From positions 1,550,001 to 1,614,000 of the forward strand of contig NZ_SOBN01000002.1 of assembly GCF_004365705.1 (NCBI RefSeq): a stretch of 64,000 nt of DNA, given 5' to 3'. The position numbers and the translations under genes were made by a program. Under the pieces are notes generated by a model that saw only the letters and a list, made by a program, of their open reading frames with translations, ran no database searches and had not been told where the DNA came from. This stretch comes from Streptomyces sp. 846.5. Its GTDB lineage: Bacteria; Actinomycetota; Actinomycetes; Streptomycetales; Streptomycetaceae. This document shows, piece by piece, positions 56,268 through 64,000 of the stretch. Each line of letters opens with the position of its first letter. The first letter of the stretch is position 1.

Positions 56268-56576
56268 TCAGGGTGCCAGGACGCGCTGCTTCGCGGCGGC
56301 GAACTCGGCTTCGGAGAGCATGCCCTTGGCGTAGAGGCTGCCGAGCCGCTCCAGGTTGGACAGCGCCTGGTCGTCGAGGGCCGGCGAGGTCGCCTCAGCC
56401 GGAGCGGGTTCCGGTTCGGCGGCGGCTGCCGGAGCCTGGTGGACCGCCGCCTGCTGTTGCTGGCGTGCTGCGACGCGCCCGCTCACCGAGGAGGCCGTTC
56501 CGGCCACGACCGCGGTGCGGGCCGCCACGCCGATGAGTCCGGGGCGACCGCCCCGGCCGCCGCGTCGACCGATCAT
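56268..56576 (-). CDS. SHOCT-domain protein
   Basis: 102 residues: a Gly/Arg-rich start, a hydrophobic stretch, a Gln/Ala/Pro linker and a C-terminal SHOCT helix pair (LSNLERLGSLYAKGMLSEAEFAAAKQRVL). It overlaps the DUF6325-like gene by ATGA; the two families regularly occur together. Function unknown. Confidence 0.85.
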   Translation of the reverse strand: MIGRRGGRGGRPGLIGVAARTAVVAGTASSVSGRVAARQQQQAAVHQAPAAAAEPEPAPAEATSPALDDQALSNLERLGSLYAKGMLSEAEFAAAKQRVLAP

Positions 56577-57010
56577 GACAGCGCCCCTTCCCGGGCGATC
56601 GCCTGCAGATCCAGTTCCACCAGCGCCTCGGGGACCCGCTCATGGGCCACCAGCACTCCGCCCGCCGCCCGGATCGCTTCAGTCAGCGGAGCGGCCCAGG
56701 TGTTCTCCCACACCAACAGCGCGGCCGAGGATCCCGCCGGGATCTCCTCGGCCATCACCACCAGGTCCTCCTCGCTCAGCAACCCGCCGACCTCGCCGTC
56801 GAGGTGGTCGAACATCGCCGCCTCGTCCGCCTCCAGCGAGTCGAGCTCCAGGAAGCTCACCACACCGTCGTCGTCGCGCTTGACGAAGGTCAGGTCGAGG
56901 ATGTGGATGACACCCCCGTCGACCAGTCTCTTCAGCTCCGGCAGCAGATCACCCCGGAACCGGGATCCCGGGAACGCGACCACCAGGTACTCCACAGGTC
57001 CGACAGCCAT
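56573..57010 (-). CDS. DUF6325-like protein
   Basis: 145 residues starting VGPVEYLVVAFPGSRFRGDLLPEL, with ILDLTFVKRDDDGVVSFLEL and SSAALLVWENTWAAPLTEAI. This ferredoxin-like small-protein pattern matches DUF6325 (once annotated DUF1269-like). Acidic and cytosolic. AGAGG lies upstream of the ATG. It probably works with the SHOCT protein. Confidence 0.8.
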   Translation of the reverse strand: MAVGPVEYLVVAFPGSRFRGDLLPELKRLVDGGVIHILDLTFVKRDDDGVVSFLELDSLEADEAAMFDHLDGEVGGLLSEEDLVVMAEEIPAGSSAALLVWENTWAAPLTEAIRAAGGVLVAHERVPEALVELDLQAIAREGALS

Positions 57011-57089
57011 GGCGGACACCTCTCCAGGTCGAAGCTCGGTCACCTCGATCCTGCTCCCGTCGGCACCCCTCGGCCACTCGACAGGTCCG

Positions 57090-57950
57090 TCAGGCCGGTC
57101 CCGGCTTGCGGCCGACCGCGCCGTAGGAGGAGATCTCGGCGTCGGTGAGGGTGGCGAAGGGGCTGTCGGCGGGTTCCGGCCACCAGCGGGAGATGAGGTC
57201 GACGCCGGGCGCGGGGACCTCCAGGCCGTCGAAGAACTTGGCGACCTCGGCGTGGTTGCGGATCTTCGTGCGGATTCCGGCGGCGGCGTAGGTCGCCTCG
57301 ACCGCGCCCCATTCGTCGGGGGCGTAGTCATGGGTGACCTGCGAGAGCGCCAGGAAGCTTCCGGCCGGGAGGGCCTGCAGCAGCTCGTCGACCAGGCCGT
57401 ACGGGTTCTGGTCGTCGGGGATGAAGTGCATGATCGCGATCAGCATCAGCGCCACCGGCCGGTCCAGGTCCAGCGTTTCGAGGAGCTGCGGCGAGGACAG
57501 GATGGCGGCGGGGTCGCGCAGGTCGGCGTCGATGTAGGCGGTGCGGCCCGGCTTGGCGGTGGTGAGCAGGGCGCGCGCATGGGCCAGCACCATCGGGTCG
57601 TTGTCGACGTAGACCACCCGCGCGGCCGGATCCACCGCCTGGGCGATCTCATGCGTGTTGGGGGAGGTCGGTATGCCGGTGCCGATGTCCAGGAACTGGC
57701 GGATCCCGTGCTCGGCGGCCAACTGGCGGACGGCGCGGTGCAGGAAGCGGCGGTTGGCCCGGGCCGCGTGGGTCACGAACGGCGCGTTCTGGATGACCTT
57801 GTCGCCCGCCTCGCGGTCGGCGGGGAAGTTGTCCTTGCCGCCGATGAAGTAGTCGTACATCCGGGCCGTGTGCGCCACGTCCGTGCGCAGGTCGATCCTG
57901 GGCGGCGGCCCGTCCGGACCGGCTTTCATCCACTCCGTCGAATCCGCCAT
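57090..57950 (-). CDS. DUF574-type SAM-dependent methyltransferase (second copy)
   Basis: 286 residues closely resembling the protein at 51688-52533: VAHTARMYDYFIGGKDNFPADR, FLDIGTGIPTSPNTHEIAQ, VYVDNDPMVLAHARALL and YIDADLRD. ATG 57950 follows GGGAG by five bases. It differs from the first copy mainly in the C-terminal lid region, suggesting a different acceptor. Confidence 0.9.
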   Translation of the reverse strand: MADSTEWMKAGPDGPPPRIDLRTDVAHTARMYDYFIGGKDNFPADREAGDKVIQNAPFVTHAARANRRFLHRAVRQLAAEHGIRQFLDIGTGIPTSPNTHEIAQAVDPAARVVYVDNDPMVLAHARALLTTAKPGRTAYIDADLRDPAAILSSPQLLETLDLDRPVALMLIAIMHFIPDDQNPYGLVDELLQALPAGSFLALSQVTHDYAPDEWGAVEATYAAAGIRTKIRNHAEVAKFFDGLEVPAPGVDLISRWWPEPADSPFATLTDAEISSYGAVGRKPGPA

Positions 57951-58067
57951 GTTCGCTCCCGGAGCGTCGTTCTGATGAATGATCAACGACTTTATCAGGC
58001 CCGCCTGTGCCCCGCGGGTCCCCCCGCCCTCACGTACCAGCCACCCGGGAAAATGGCGCGATCCCTA

Positions 58068-58400
58068 TCACCCCTGCTCGGGATCGGCGAGCGAGCGCCA
58101 CACCTCCGCACAGTCCAGCAGCCGGTGCAGCGGCGGACGCACCCGCACCAGACGCAGGCAGACCCCGAAGTTCGCGGCCCGCAACTTGGCCCGGAACAGC
58201 GCCGCCACACCGCAGGCGTCGACATACGCCAGCCCGGCGACGTCCACCTCGATCCGCAGGACCTGCGGGTCGATCAGGATCCCGGCCACGACCTCCGCCA
58301 GTACACCGTCCGCAGTCGCGTCCAGATCACCCCAGAGCAGGATCTCCGCCGTGGGGCAGTCGTCCAGAACCAGCACCTTCAGCGCCGGGCTTACTGTCAT
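58068..58400 (-). CDS. STAS-domain protein with non-phosphorylatable site
   Basis: 110 residues of a single STAS (anti-sigma antagonist) domain: EILLWGDLDATADGVL, RIEVDVAGLAYVDACGVAALFRA. The phospho-acceptor loop, usually Asp-Ser-Ser-Gly, is Asp61-Ala-Cys63-Gly, so the kinase target Ser is absent. It may be a constitutively active partner of a sigma regulator, or a STAS protein of another type. No anti-sigma kinase is adjacent. Confidence 0.83.
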   Translation of the reverse strand: MTVSPALKVLVLDDCPTAEILLWGDLDATADGVLAEVVAGILIDPQVLRIEVDVAGLAYVDACGVAALFRAKLRAANFGVCLRLVRVRPPLHRLLDCAEVWRSLADPEQG

Positions 58401-58501
58401 CGAGACCCCCGTTGTCCCAACAATGAAGGGCCCCAAGGTAGTTGCCGGACTTCGATGCGAACACAAGTTCTTCACGATCCACGCCAACCGTGTCCATCCC
58501 G

Positions 58502-59092
58502 TTACGACAGGCCCCCTGCTTTCCTGGCCTCCTGCTCCAGGCGGCCCCGGTACTCCTCCCAGGAGGCACCGTGCGGTGCCAGGTTGTGGCTGTCCTCGCG
58601 GAGGCCGGCAGAGCCGTCGATGAACTCCCGGACGATGTCGGCGTGGCCGGCGTGCCGGTGGGTCTCGGCGATCATGTGGATCAGGATCCGGTGCAGCGTC
58701 GCCTCGCTCCGCTCGGCGGGCCACCACGGCACCTGGCCGACACCGTCCAGCGGCAGCGCGGCGAACGTCGCCTCCGCATGCTTCCACGCCTGGTGGTAGA
58801 GGCCGACGATCTCCTCGCGCGACTCGTCGGCACTGGCCCACATGTCGGCATTGGGTTCCGCATCGTCATCGGACCAGGGCGGCTGCGTCTCGAAAGGACG
58901 GCCGAACGTATCGCCGAAGTAGCCCAGCTCCAGCCAGGCGACATGTTTGACCAGCCCCAGGAGGTTGGTGCCGGTCGGCGTCATCGGGCGCCGGACGTCG
59001 TACTCGGAGAGCCCGTCCAGCTTCCACAGCAGGGCGTCGCGGGCGGTCTGGAGATAGCGGATCAGGTCGGCCTTGGCCTTGTCTTCGTCCAT
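58502..59092 (-). CDS. DinB/DUF664-family protein
   Basis: 196 residues of the four-helix DinB fold. Likely metal His residues are in LVKHVAWLELGYFGD and ETHRHAGHADIVREF. Such proteins include thiol-dependent S-transferases (mycothiol or bacillithiol). ATG 59092 begins inside the preceding membrane-protein frame, with a 227-base out-of-phase overlap. Confidence 0.87.
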   Translation of the reverse strand: MDEDKAKADLIRYLQTARDALLWKLDGLSEYDVRRPMTPTGTNLLGLVKHVAWLELGYFGDTFGRPFETQPPWSDDDAEPNADMWASADESREEIVGLYHQAWKHAEATFAALPLDGVGQVPWWPAERSEATLHRILIHMIAETHRHAGHADIVREFIDGSAGLREDSHNLAPHGASWEEYRGRLEQEARKAGGLS

Positions 59093-60371
59093 GCCCGAGA
59101 GTGTTCCACCCGGCACTGACAACGGGCCGCGTCCGGTCCATCCACAGCAGCGGCAGTCCGACCACGGGGAGGAACCAGGTGAGCACCATCAACCGCAGCC
59201 CTTCCCCGACCAGCGGATGGCCCGCCTGGTTGAGCAGCCCGGCAGCGGCCACCGTGAACACGACCGTCGCGACGACGCGCCCTCCGCGCCACACGCCCCA
59301 CACCCCGGCGAGCAGCAGCACCGTGGTGAGCGGGTCGGTGAACTGCCGCCGCATCCAGTCCATCCAGAAGCTGCGGTCCAGCAGCAGCAGACCGCGCCAG
59401 GGCGAGGCTACGTCCGGAACCGTGAAGTGCGAGGTCAGCAGATCCTGCATGCTCTCCCGCCCCGACGGCAGATGGAGTGCCTGCACCGCCAACTGCACCC
59501 CGACCACGACCACCGCCCCCACCAGGATCAGCAAGGGGACACCTCGCGGGACCGGGTCCCGGCGCAGCCGTCGCCGGAGCAGGAGCGCCAGCAGCACCGT
59601 CATCAGGCAGCCGGCCAGCAACAACGCCTGCGAGTACTTGGTGACGGCGGTGAGCGCGAACCCTGCGAGCACGCACCACACCCAGCGCAGCGACCGCGCA
59701 TCGTCGTGCAGCACCCGCACACAGCCCAGCGCGACCGCGGCCACCCCGACGAGCATCAGGCCCTCGGAGAGCGGGCGCATGGCCTGTCCGCCGATCGGCG
59801 TCAGGAAGTACAGGACCTCCCCCGCCAGCGCGACCGGAACCGTCGCGCCCACAGTCCGCAGCAGCGCCACCACCAGGGCGGCGGCGGCCACGGTCACCGT
59901 CACCGCTGCCGCCCAGAGCCCCCAGGCGATCCCGAGGGCGGCGAGGTAGGGCATGAGGAAGACGGCGTAGCCGGGACGTCCGACGTAGATCGCCGACATG
60001 CGGGGGCTGGAGAACAGCGACATATAGCCGCTGACACCGCCCCGGCGTTCGACGGCCCGTACGGTGGCCTGCTGCTGGGCCAGGCACTGCGCGTACACCC
60101 GGCCGTTGTGCTGCGGCACGTCGAACTCCCTGACGTCCAGCCGTGCCGCCTCCGCCGCCTGGGCCTCGCGGCTGGCGCAGAAGAACCTCATCGTGTCGGC
60201 CGCCGCCTGCTCGCGGCTCTCGCCCGACAGCATCAGGCTGTACGACACATACTGTGTGGTGTCGGGCGATGCCCTCGCGGTGACCTGGGAGAGCTGGATC
60301 AGGGTGAAGGCCGCCGCGATGAGGCAGAACCACAGCGGGAGCCGTGCGCGACCGGCCAACGCGGATTGCAT
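58866..60371 (-). CDS. Large GT-C-like membrane protein, 3' end doubtful
   Basis: 501 residues as read. About ten transmembrane helices run to residue 418 (GLPLLWMDRTRPVV). The first external loop has SPDTTQYVSYSLM, a possible GT-C Asp motif, and residues 90-130 are a soluble loop. The last 75 residues are Arg/Pro-rich and coincide with the start of DinB in another frame, so they are probably not native: a frameshift or lost stop is suspected. ATG 60371, GTG 60380 and TTG 60392 are possible starts. Confidence 0.7.
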   Translation of the reverse strand: MQSALAGRARLPLWFCLIAAAFTLIQLSQVTARASPDTTQYVSYSLMLSGESREQAAADTMRFFCASREAQAAEAARLDVREFDVPQHNGRVYAQCLAQQQATVRAVERRGGVSGYMSLFSSPRMSAIYVGRPGYAVFLMPYLAALGIAWGLWAAAVTVTVAAAALVVALLRTVGATVPVALAGEVLYFLTPIGGQAMRPLSEGLMLVGVAAVALGCVRVLHDDARSLRWVWCVLAGFALTAVTKYSQALLLAGCLMTVLLALLLRRRLRRDPVPRGVPLLILVGAVVVVGVQLAVQALHLPSGRESMQDLLTSHFTVPDVASPWRGLLLLDRSFWMDWMRRQFTDPLTTVLLLAGVWGVWRGGRVVATVVFTVAAAGLLNQAGHPLVGEGLRLMVLTWFLPVVGLPLLWMDRTRPVVSAGWNTLGHGRRQGQGRPDPLSPDRPRRPAVEAGRALRVRRPAPDDADRHQPPGAGQTCRLAGAGLLRRYVRPSFRDAAALVR

Positions 60372-60439
60372 TCGTTGCACGGAATTGTGCAACCCCGCCG
60401 TCGGCCCAAAGGTTACGACCCGTCCCCGTCAACCACCCT

Positions 60440-61453
60440 TCAGGGCACGGCCGTCTCGCCGGAGCCGCGCGCGATCAGCCGGGTCGTGAGGCGGACGGTC
60501 CTGGGCGGGCCGGTGTCGCCGTCGAGGCGGCGGAAGAGCAGGTCGGCGGCGGTGTGGCCCAGGGCGGCAGGGTCCTGGGCGACCACGGTGAGGCCGGGGA
60601 CCAGCAGCTCGGCCAGTTCCAGGTCGTCGAAACCGACCAGGGCCGGACGGTACGTCAGGAGTGGTAGCCGCCGCAGTACTTCGAGGGTGATCCGGTTGTT
60701 GCCGGTGAGCAGGGCGGTGACCGGCCGTGGCCCCGAGGTCAGCCGGTCCAGCGCGGCGGCGACGGTCGCCGGGTCGGTGGGCCCCATCGCCACCTGGTCG
60801 GGGTCCAGCGGCAGTCCGGCCGCGGCCATGGCCCCCCGGTAGCCGCGCAGCCGTTCGGCCGCCGTGTGGATCTGCGGCTGGTCGCCGAGGAAGCCGATCC
60901 GACGGTGGCCCTGACGGATCAGGTGCCAGGTGCCCTCCCGGGCGCCGCCGGCGTTGTCGCTGAGCACGGCGTCGGCCTCGATCCGCTCGGCCGGCCGGTC
61001 CACGAAGACGGCTGCCGTCCCGGCTTCCAGCTCCGGCAGCAGATAGCGGTGGTCGTCCCCGGCCGGCACGATGACCAGTCCGTCCACCCGGCGGGCGCAG
61101 AAGGCCAGGGCCAACTCCCGCTCGCGCTGCGGGTGTTCCGAGCTGGAGCCGGTGAACAGCAGCGACCCGTGCGATCGGGCGACCGCCTCCACCGCCCGGC
61201 TGAGCACCGAGTAGAAGGGGTCGCCGATGTCCTCCAGCAGCAGTCCCACGCTGGCGGTGCGGCCCTTGCGGAGCATCCGGGCACTGTCGTTGCGGCGGAA
61301 GCCCAGCTCGGTGATGGCGCTGCGGACCCGGGCCGCGGTCTCCGGGGTGACGCCGGGCTCGTCGTTGACCACCCTGGAGACGGTCTTCAGTCCGACCCGT
61401 GCCCTGGCCGCGACGTCCTTCATGGTGGGACGGGTGCCGTACTGGGTGGTCAT
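60440..61453 (-). CDS. LacI-family regulator of the ribose-type transporter
   Basis: 337 residues: helix-turn-helix PTMKDVAARARVGLKTVSRVVNDEPGVTPETAARV, hinge FRRNDSARMLR and a sugar-binding-like effector domain (VGLLLEDIGDPFYSVLSRAV; VALVGFDDLELAEL style ending). It lies 55 bases after the binding-protein gene on the same strand, so it is probably the last gene of the importer operon and its repressor. Confidence 0.92.
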   Translation of the reverse strand: MTTQYGTRPTMKDVAARARVGLKTVSRVVNDEPGVTPETAARVRSAITELGFRRNDSARMLRKGRTASVGLLLEDIGDPFYSVLSRAVEAVARSHGSLLFTGSSSEHPQRERELALAFCARRVDGLVIVPAGDDHRYLLPELEAGTAAVFVDRPAERIEADAVLSDNAGGAREGTWHLIRQGHRRIGFLGDQPQIHTAAERLRGYRGAMAAAGLPLDPDQVAMGPTDPATVAAALDRLTSGPRPVTALLTGNNRITLEVLRRLPLLTYRPALVGFDDLELAELLVPGLTVVAQDPAALGHTAADLLFRRLDGDTGPPRTVRLTTRLIARGSGETAVP

Positions 61454-61508
61454 GCCAGGGAGCATACGACGACCACCCAGGACGTCGGGTGAACTATGTC
61501 TCCGCCGA

Positions 61509-62498
61509 TCAGCAGGCGGCCTTGTAGAAGTACTTGCTGACGGCCGGGTCGTTCATGTTCTGCTGGGTGATGGCCACCATGGTGGTGCCGATGGAGGCGG
61601 TCACCGGCTTGCCGTTGAAGGAGTCGACAAGCTGGTCGACGGCCTGGGTGCCGATGGCCGCCGGGTCCTGGGCGACCAGCACCTGGATGGTGTTGGCCTT
61701 CAGCGCGGTGACCTCGTCCGGTTCGGCGTCGAAGGCGACGACCTTCACCGTGCCCTGCTTGCCGGCCTGCTTGAGCCCGGTGGCGATGCCCTGGGCGGTG
61801 TTGGTGTTGCCGGCGAACACCCCGCCGAGGTCGGGGTGGGCGGCGAGGGTGGACTGGATCTGCGAGGCGGCGGTGGCCGGGAGGTCGTTGTCGTAGAGGG
61901 TGGGGATCACTGAAATGCCGGGGTACTTGGCCATCTCCTGGGTGAAGCCCTTGATCCGGTCGTCGGTGGTGGAGACGCCCGGCTTGACGCTGATCACGAT
62001 CACCGAGCCCTTCTCCCCCATCTGCTTGGCCAGCGCGTCCGCCGCGACCTGGCCGCCCTTGACGTTGTCCGAGGAGATCCGGGTGATGCCGATGGAGGGG
62101 TCGGTCACCGAGGTGTCCACCAGGGCGACCTTCGTCCCGGCGTTCTGGATCTGCTTGAGCGAGGGGGTCAGCGCGGTGGTGTCCACCGGTGACACCAGCA
62201 GCCCGGCGGGCTTGGCCGCCGCCACCGAGTCGATCAGCGGGCGCTGCACCGAGACGTCCCACTGTGCGGAGCCGTCGGCGGTGAAGCCGACGCCCTTGGC
62301 CTTGGCCTCGGCCTGGGCCGCGCAGGTCATGGTGATGTAGAAGGGGTCGCTCTTCACGCCGGTGATCAGGGTGATGCTCTTGGAGCCGCCGCCCGAGCCG
62401 CCGGAGCCCGAGCTGCAGCTCGACAGGGTCAGGGCGAGTGCGGCCGCGGCGCCCAGCGCCAGCAGGGTTCTTGTGTTGTCTCGTGCCGTCGTTCCCAT
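61509..62498 (-). CDS. Ribose-type ABC substrate-binding lipoprotein
   Basis: 329 residues. Lipobox LTLSSC after a 27-residue signal; Gly/Ser linker; Peripla_BP_4 domain with ITLITGVKSDPFYITMTCAAQ, GLLVSPVDTTALTPSLKQI, VALVDTSVTDPS, GVFAGNTNTAQGIATGL and VVAFDAEPDEV. It delivers a sugar or sugar-like solute to the permease upstream. AAGGAG lies upstream of the ATG. Confidence 0.93.
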   Translation of the reverse strand: MGTTARDNTRTLLALGAAAALALTLSSCSSGSGGSGGGSKSITLITGVKSDPFYITMTCAAQAEAKAKGVGFTADGSAQWDVSVQRPLIDSVAAAKPAGLLVSPVDTTALTPSLKQIQNAGTKVALVDTSVTDPSIGITRISSDNVKGGQVAADALAKQMGEKGSVIVISVKPGVSTTDDRIKGFTQEMAKYPGISVIPTLYDNDLPATAASQIQSTLAAHPDLGGVFAGNTNTAQGIATGLKQAGKQGTVKVVAFDAEPDEVTALKANTIQVLVAQDPAAIGTQAVDQLVDSFNGKPVTASIGTTMVAITQQNMNDPAVSKYFYKAAC

Positions 62499-62555
62499 CG
62501 CGTCCGATCTCCTTCTGCCGAGGGGTTGTGACTGCTGAGGTCCGCTCGGATCCGC

Positions 62556-63550
<995 letters not shown>

Positions 63551-63554
<4 letters not shown>

Positions 63555-64000
63555 TTCTCTGCGCCCCCATCGCCGTTGCCGCCGTTGCCGCCGTCCGGTT
63601 CGTCCAGCGATCCGGTCATCGCGCCGACCAGCTCCTCGATCGAGCTGTCCGCCGCCCGGAACGAGGCCACCCTGCGGCCCAGCCGCAGCACCTCGACCCG
63701 GTCCGCGACCGACAGCACCTCCGGCATGTTGTGGCTGATCAGCACCACGCCCACGCCGCGGTCACGGACCCGGCGGACGGTGTCCAGGACCCGTCCGCGC
63801 TGCACCACGCCCAGTGCGGCGGTGGGTTCGTCCATGAAGATGACCTTGCGGGCGAAGGCCACCGCGCGGGCGACGGCCACCGACTGCCGCTGCCCGCCCG
63901 AGAGTTCGCCCACCGGCGCGCCGACGTCCAGCAGGGTCACCCCCAGTTCGGAGAACGCCTGGACGGCCGCGCGACGCATCGCGGGCCGGTCCAGCGCCTT
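63551..64000 (-). CDS. Sugar ABC transporter ATP-binding protein, 5' end outside window
   Basis: The last 150 codons of an ATPase: signature LSGGQRQSVAVARAVAF, Walker B KVIFMDEPTAALG and switch SHNMPEV. One ATPase domain is visible, and the short tail after it suggests a single-domain (FrcA-like) protein, but the start is cut off. The end is a Gly/Asn run (GGNGGNGDGG). Confidence 0.9.

Overview
The window is high-GC DNA with strong G/C bias at third codon positions, GTG and TTG starts, purine-rich Shine-Dalgarno sites and many 4-base ATGA/GTGA overlaps. Two DUF574-type SAM-dependent methyltransferases, ECF41 and SHOCT/DUF6325 genes and a ydaO-type (c-di-AMP) leader before an NlpC/P60 gene all fit an actinomycete, most likely in or near the Streptomycetaceae. 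The genus cannot be fixed from this sequence. No tRNA, rRNA, CRISPR array, phage or insertion sequence was seen; it reads as ordinary chromosomal accessory or arm-like territory.

Layout. 1-9.5 kb: the start of a sugar-type ABC lipoprotein (cut by the edge), an MMPL exporter, an Ntn-type asparaginase, an alpha/beta hydrolase, PhzF, a DUF222-HNH protein and a luciferase-like monooxygenase. 10-20.6 kb: a cell-wall NlpC/P60 hydrolase behind a c-di-AMP riboswitch, converging on a six-gene minus-strand operon. That operon encodes a GT2-GtrA-HprK-like fusion, a GT39-type transferase, three consecutive exported proteins with C-terminal membrane anchors (phosphoesterase, Pro/His-rich repeat protein, GH99-like enzyme) and an exported metallophosphatase. 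It is the best candidate for an undescribed system, perhaps one that builds and trims a lipid-linked or surface glycan.

21-38 kb: a YoaK-like membrane protein, an NDH-2-like oxidoreductase with an ECF41 sigma factor behind a Crp-like palindrome, an AspB-type aminotransferase, GNAT, a 42-codon ORF, LacZ, a sulfite-oxidase-like/FNR/DUF6510 redox trio, a BrkB-type protein, a TetR/aldo-keto reductase divergent pair, and a PhnZ-like HD protein next to a CoA-transferase-GNAT fusion.

38.4-48.5 kb: a minus-strand catabolic island with a Liv-type ABC importer (five genes), a beta-hydroxyacid-dehydrogenase-like enzyme, an M24 protein that has lost a canonical metal ligand, and E1 alpha/beta of a 2-oxoacid or acetoin dehydrogenase. 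A divergent LacI regulator sits beside two copies of a candidate operator. The genes together suggest uptake, hydrolysis and oxidation of one small organic compound, not identified here.

48.5-64 kb: DedA, a secreted GH54-CBM13 arabinofuranosidase under twin perfect LacI-type palindromes, two DUF574 methyltransferases, a tyrosine phosphatase, DoxX, an enoyl-CoA hydratase-like protein, DUF3052, a DUF6325-SHOCT pair, a STAS protein, DinB, a large membrane protein overlapping DinB, and a ribose-type ABC importer with its LacI regulator running off the right edge.
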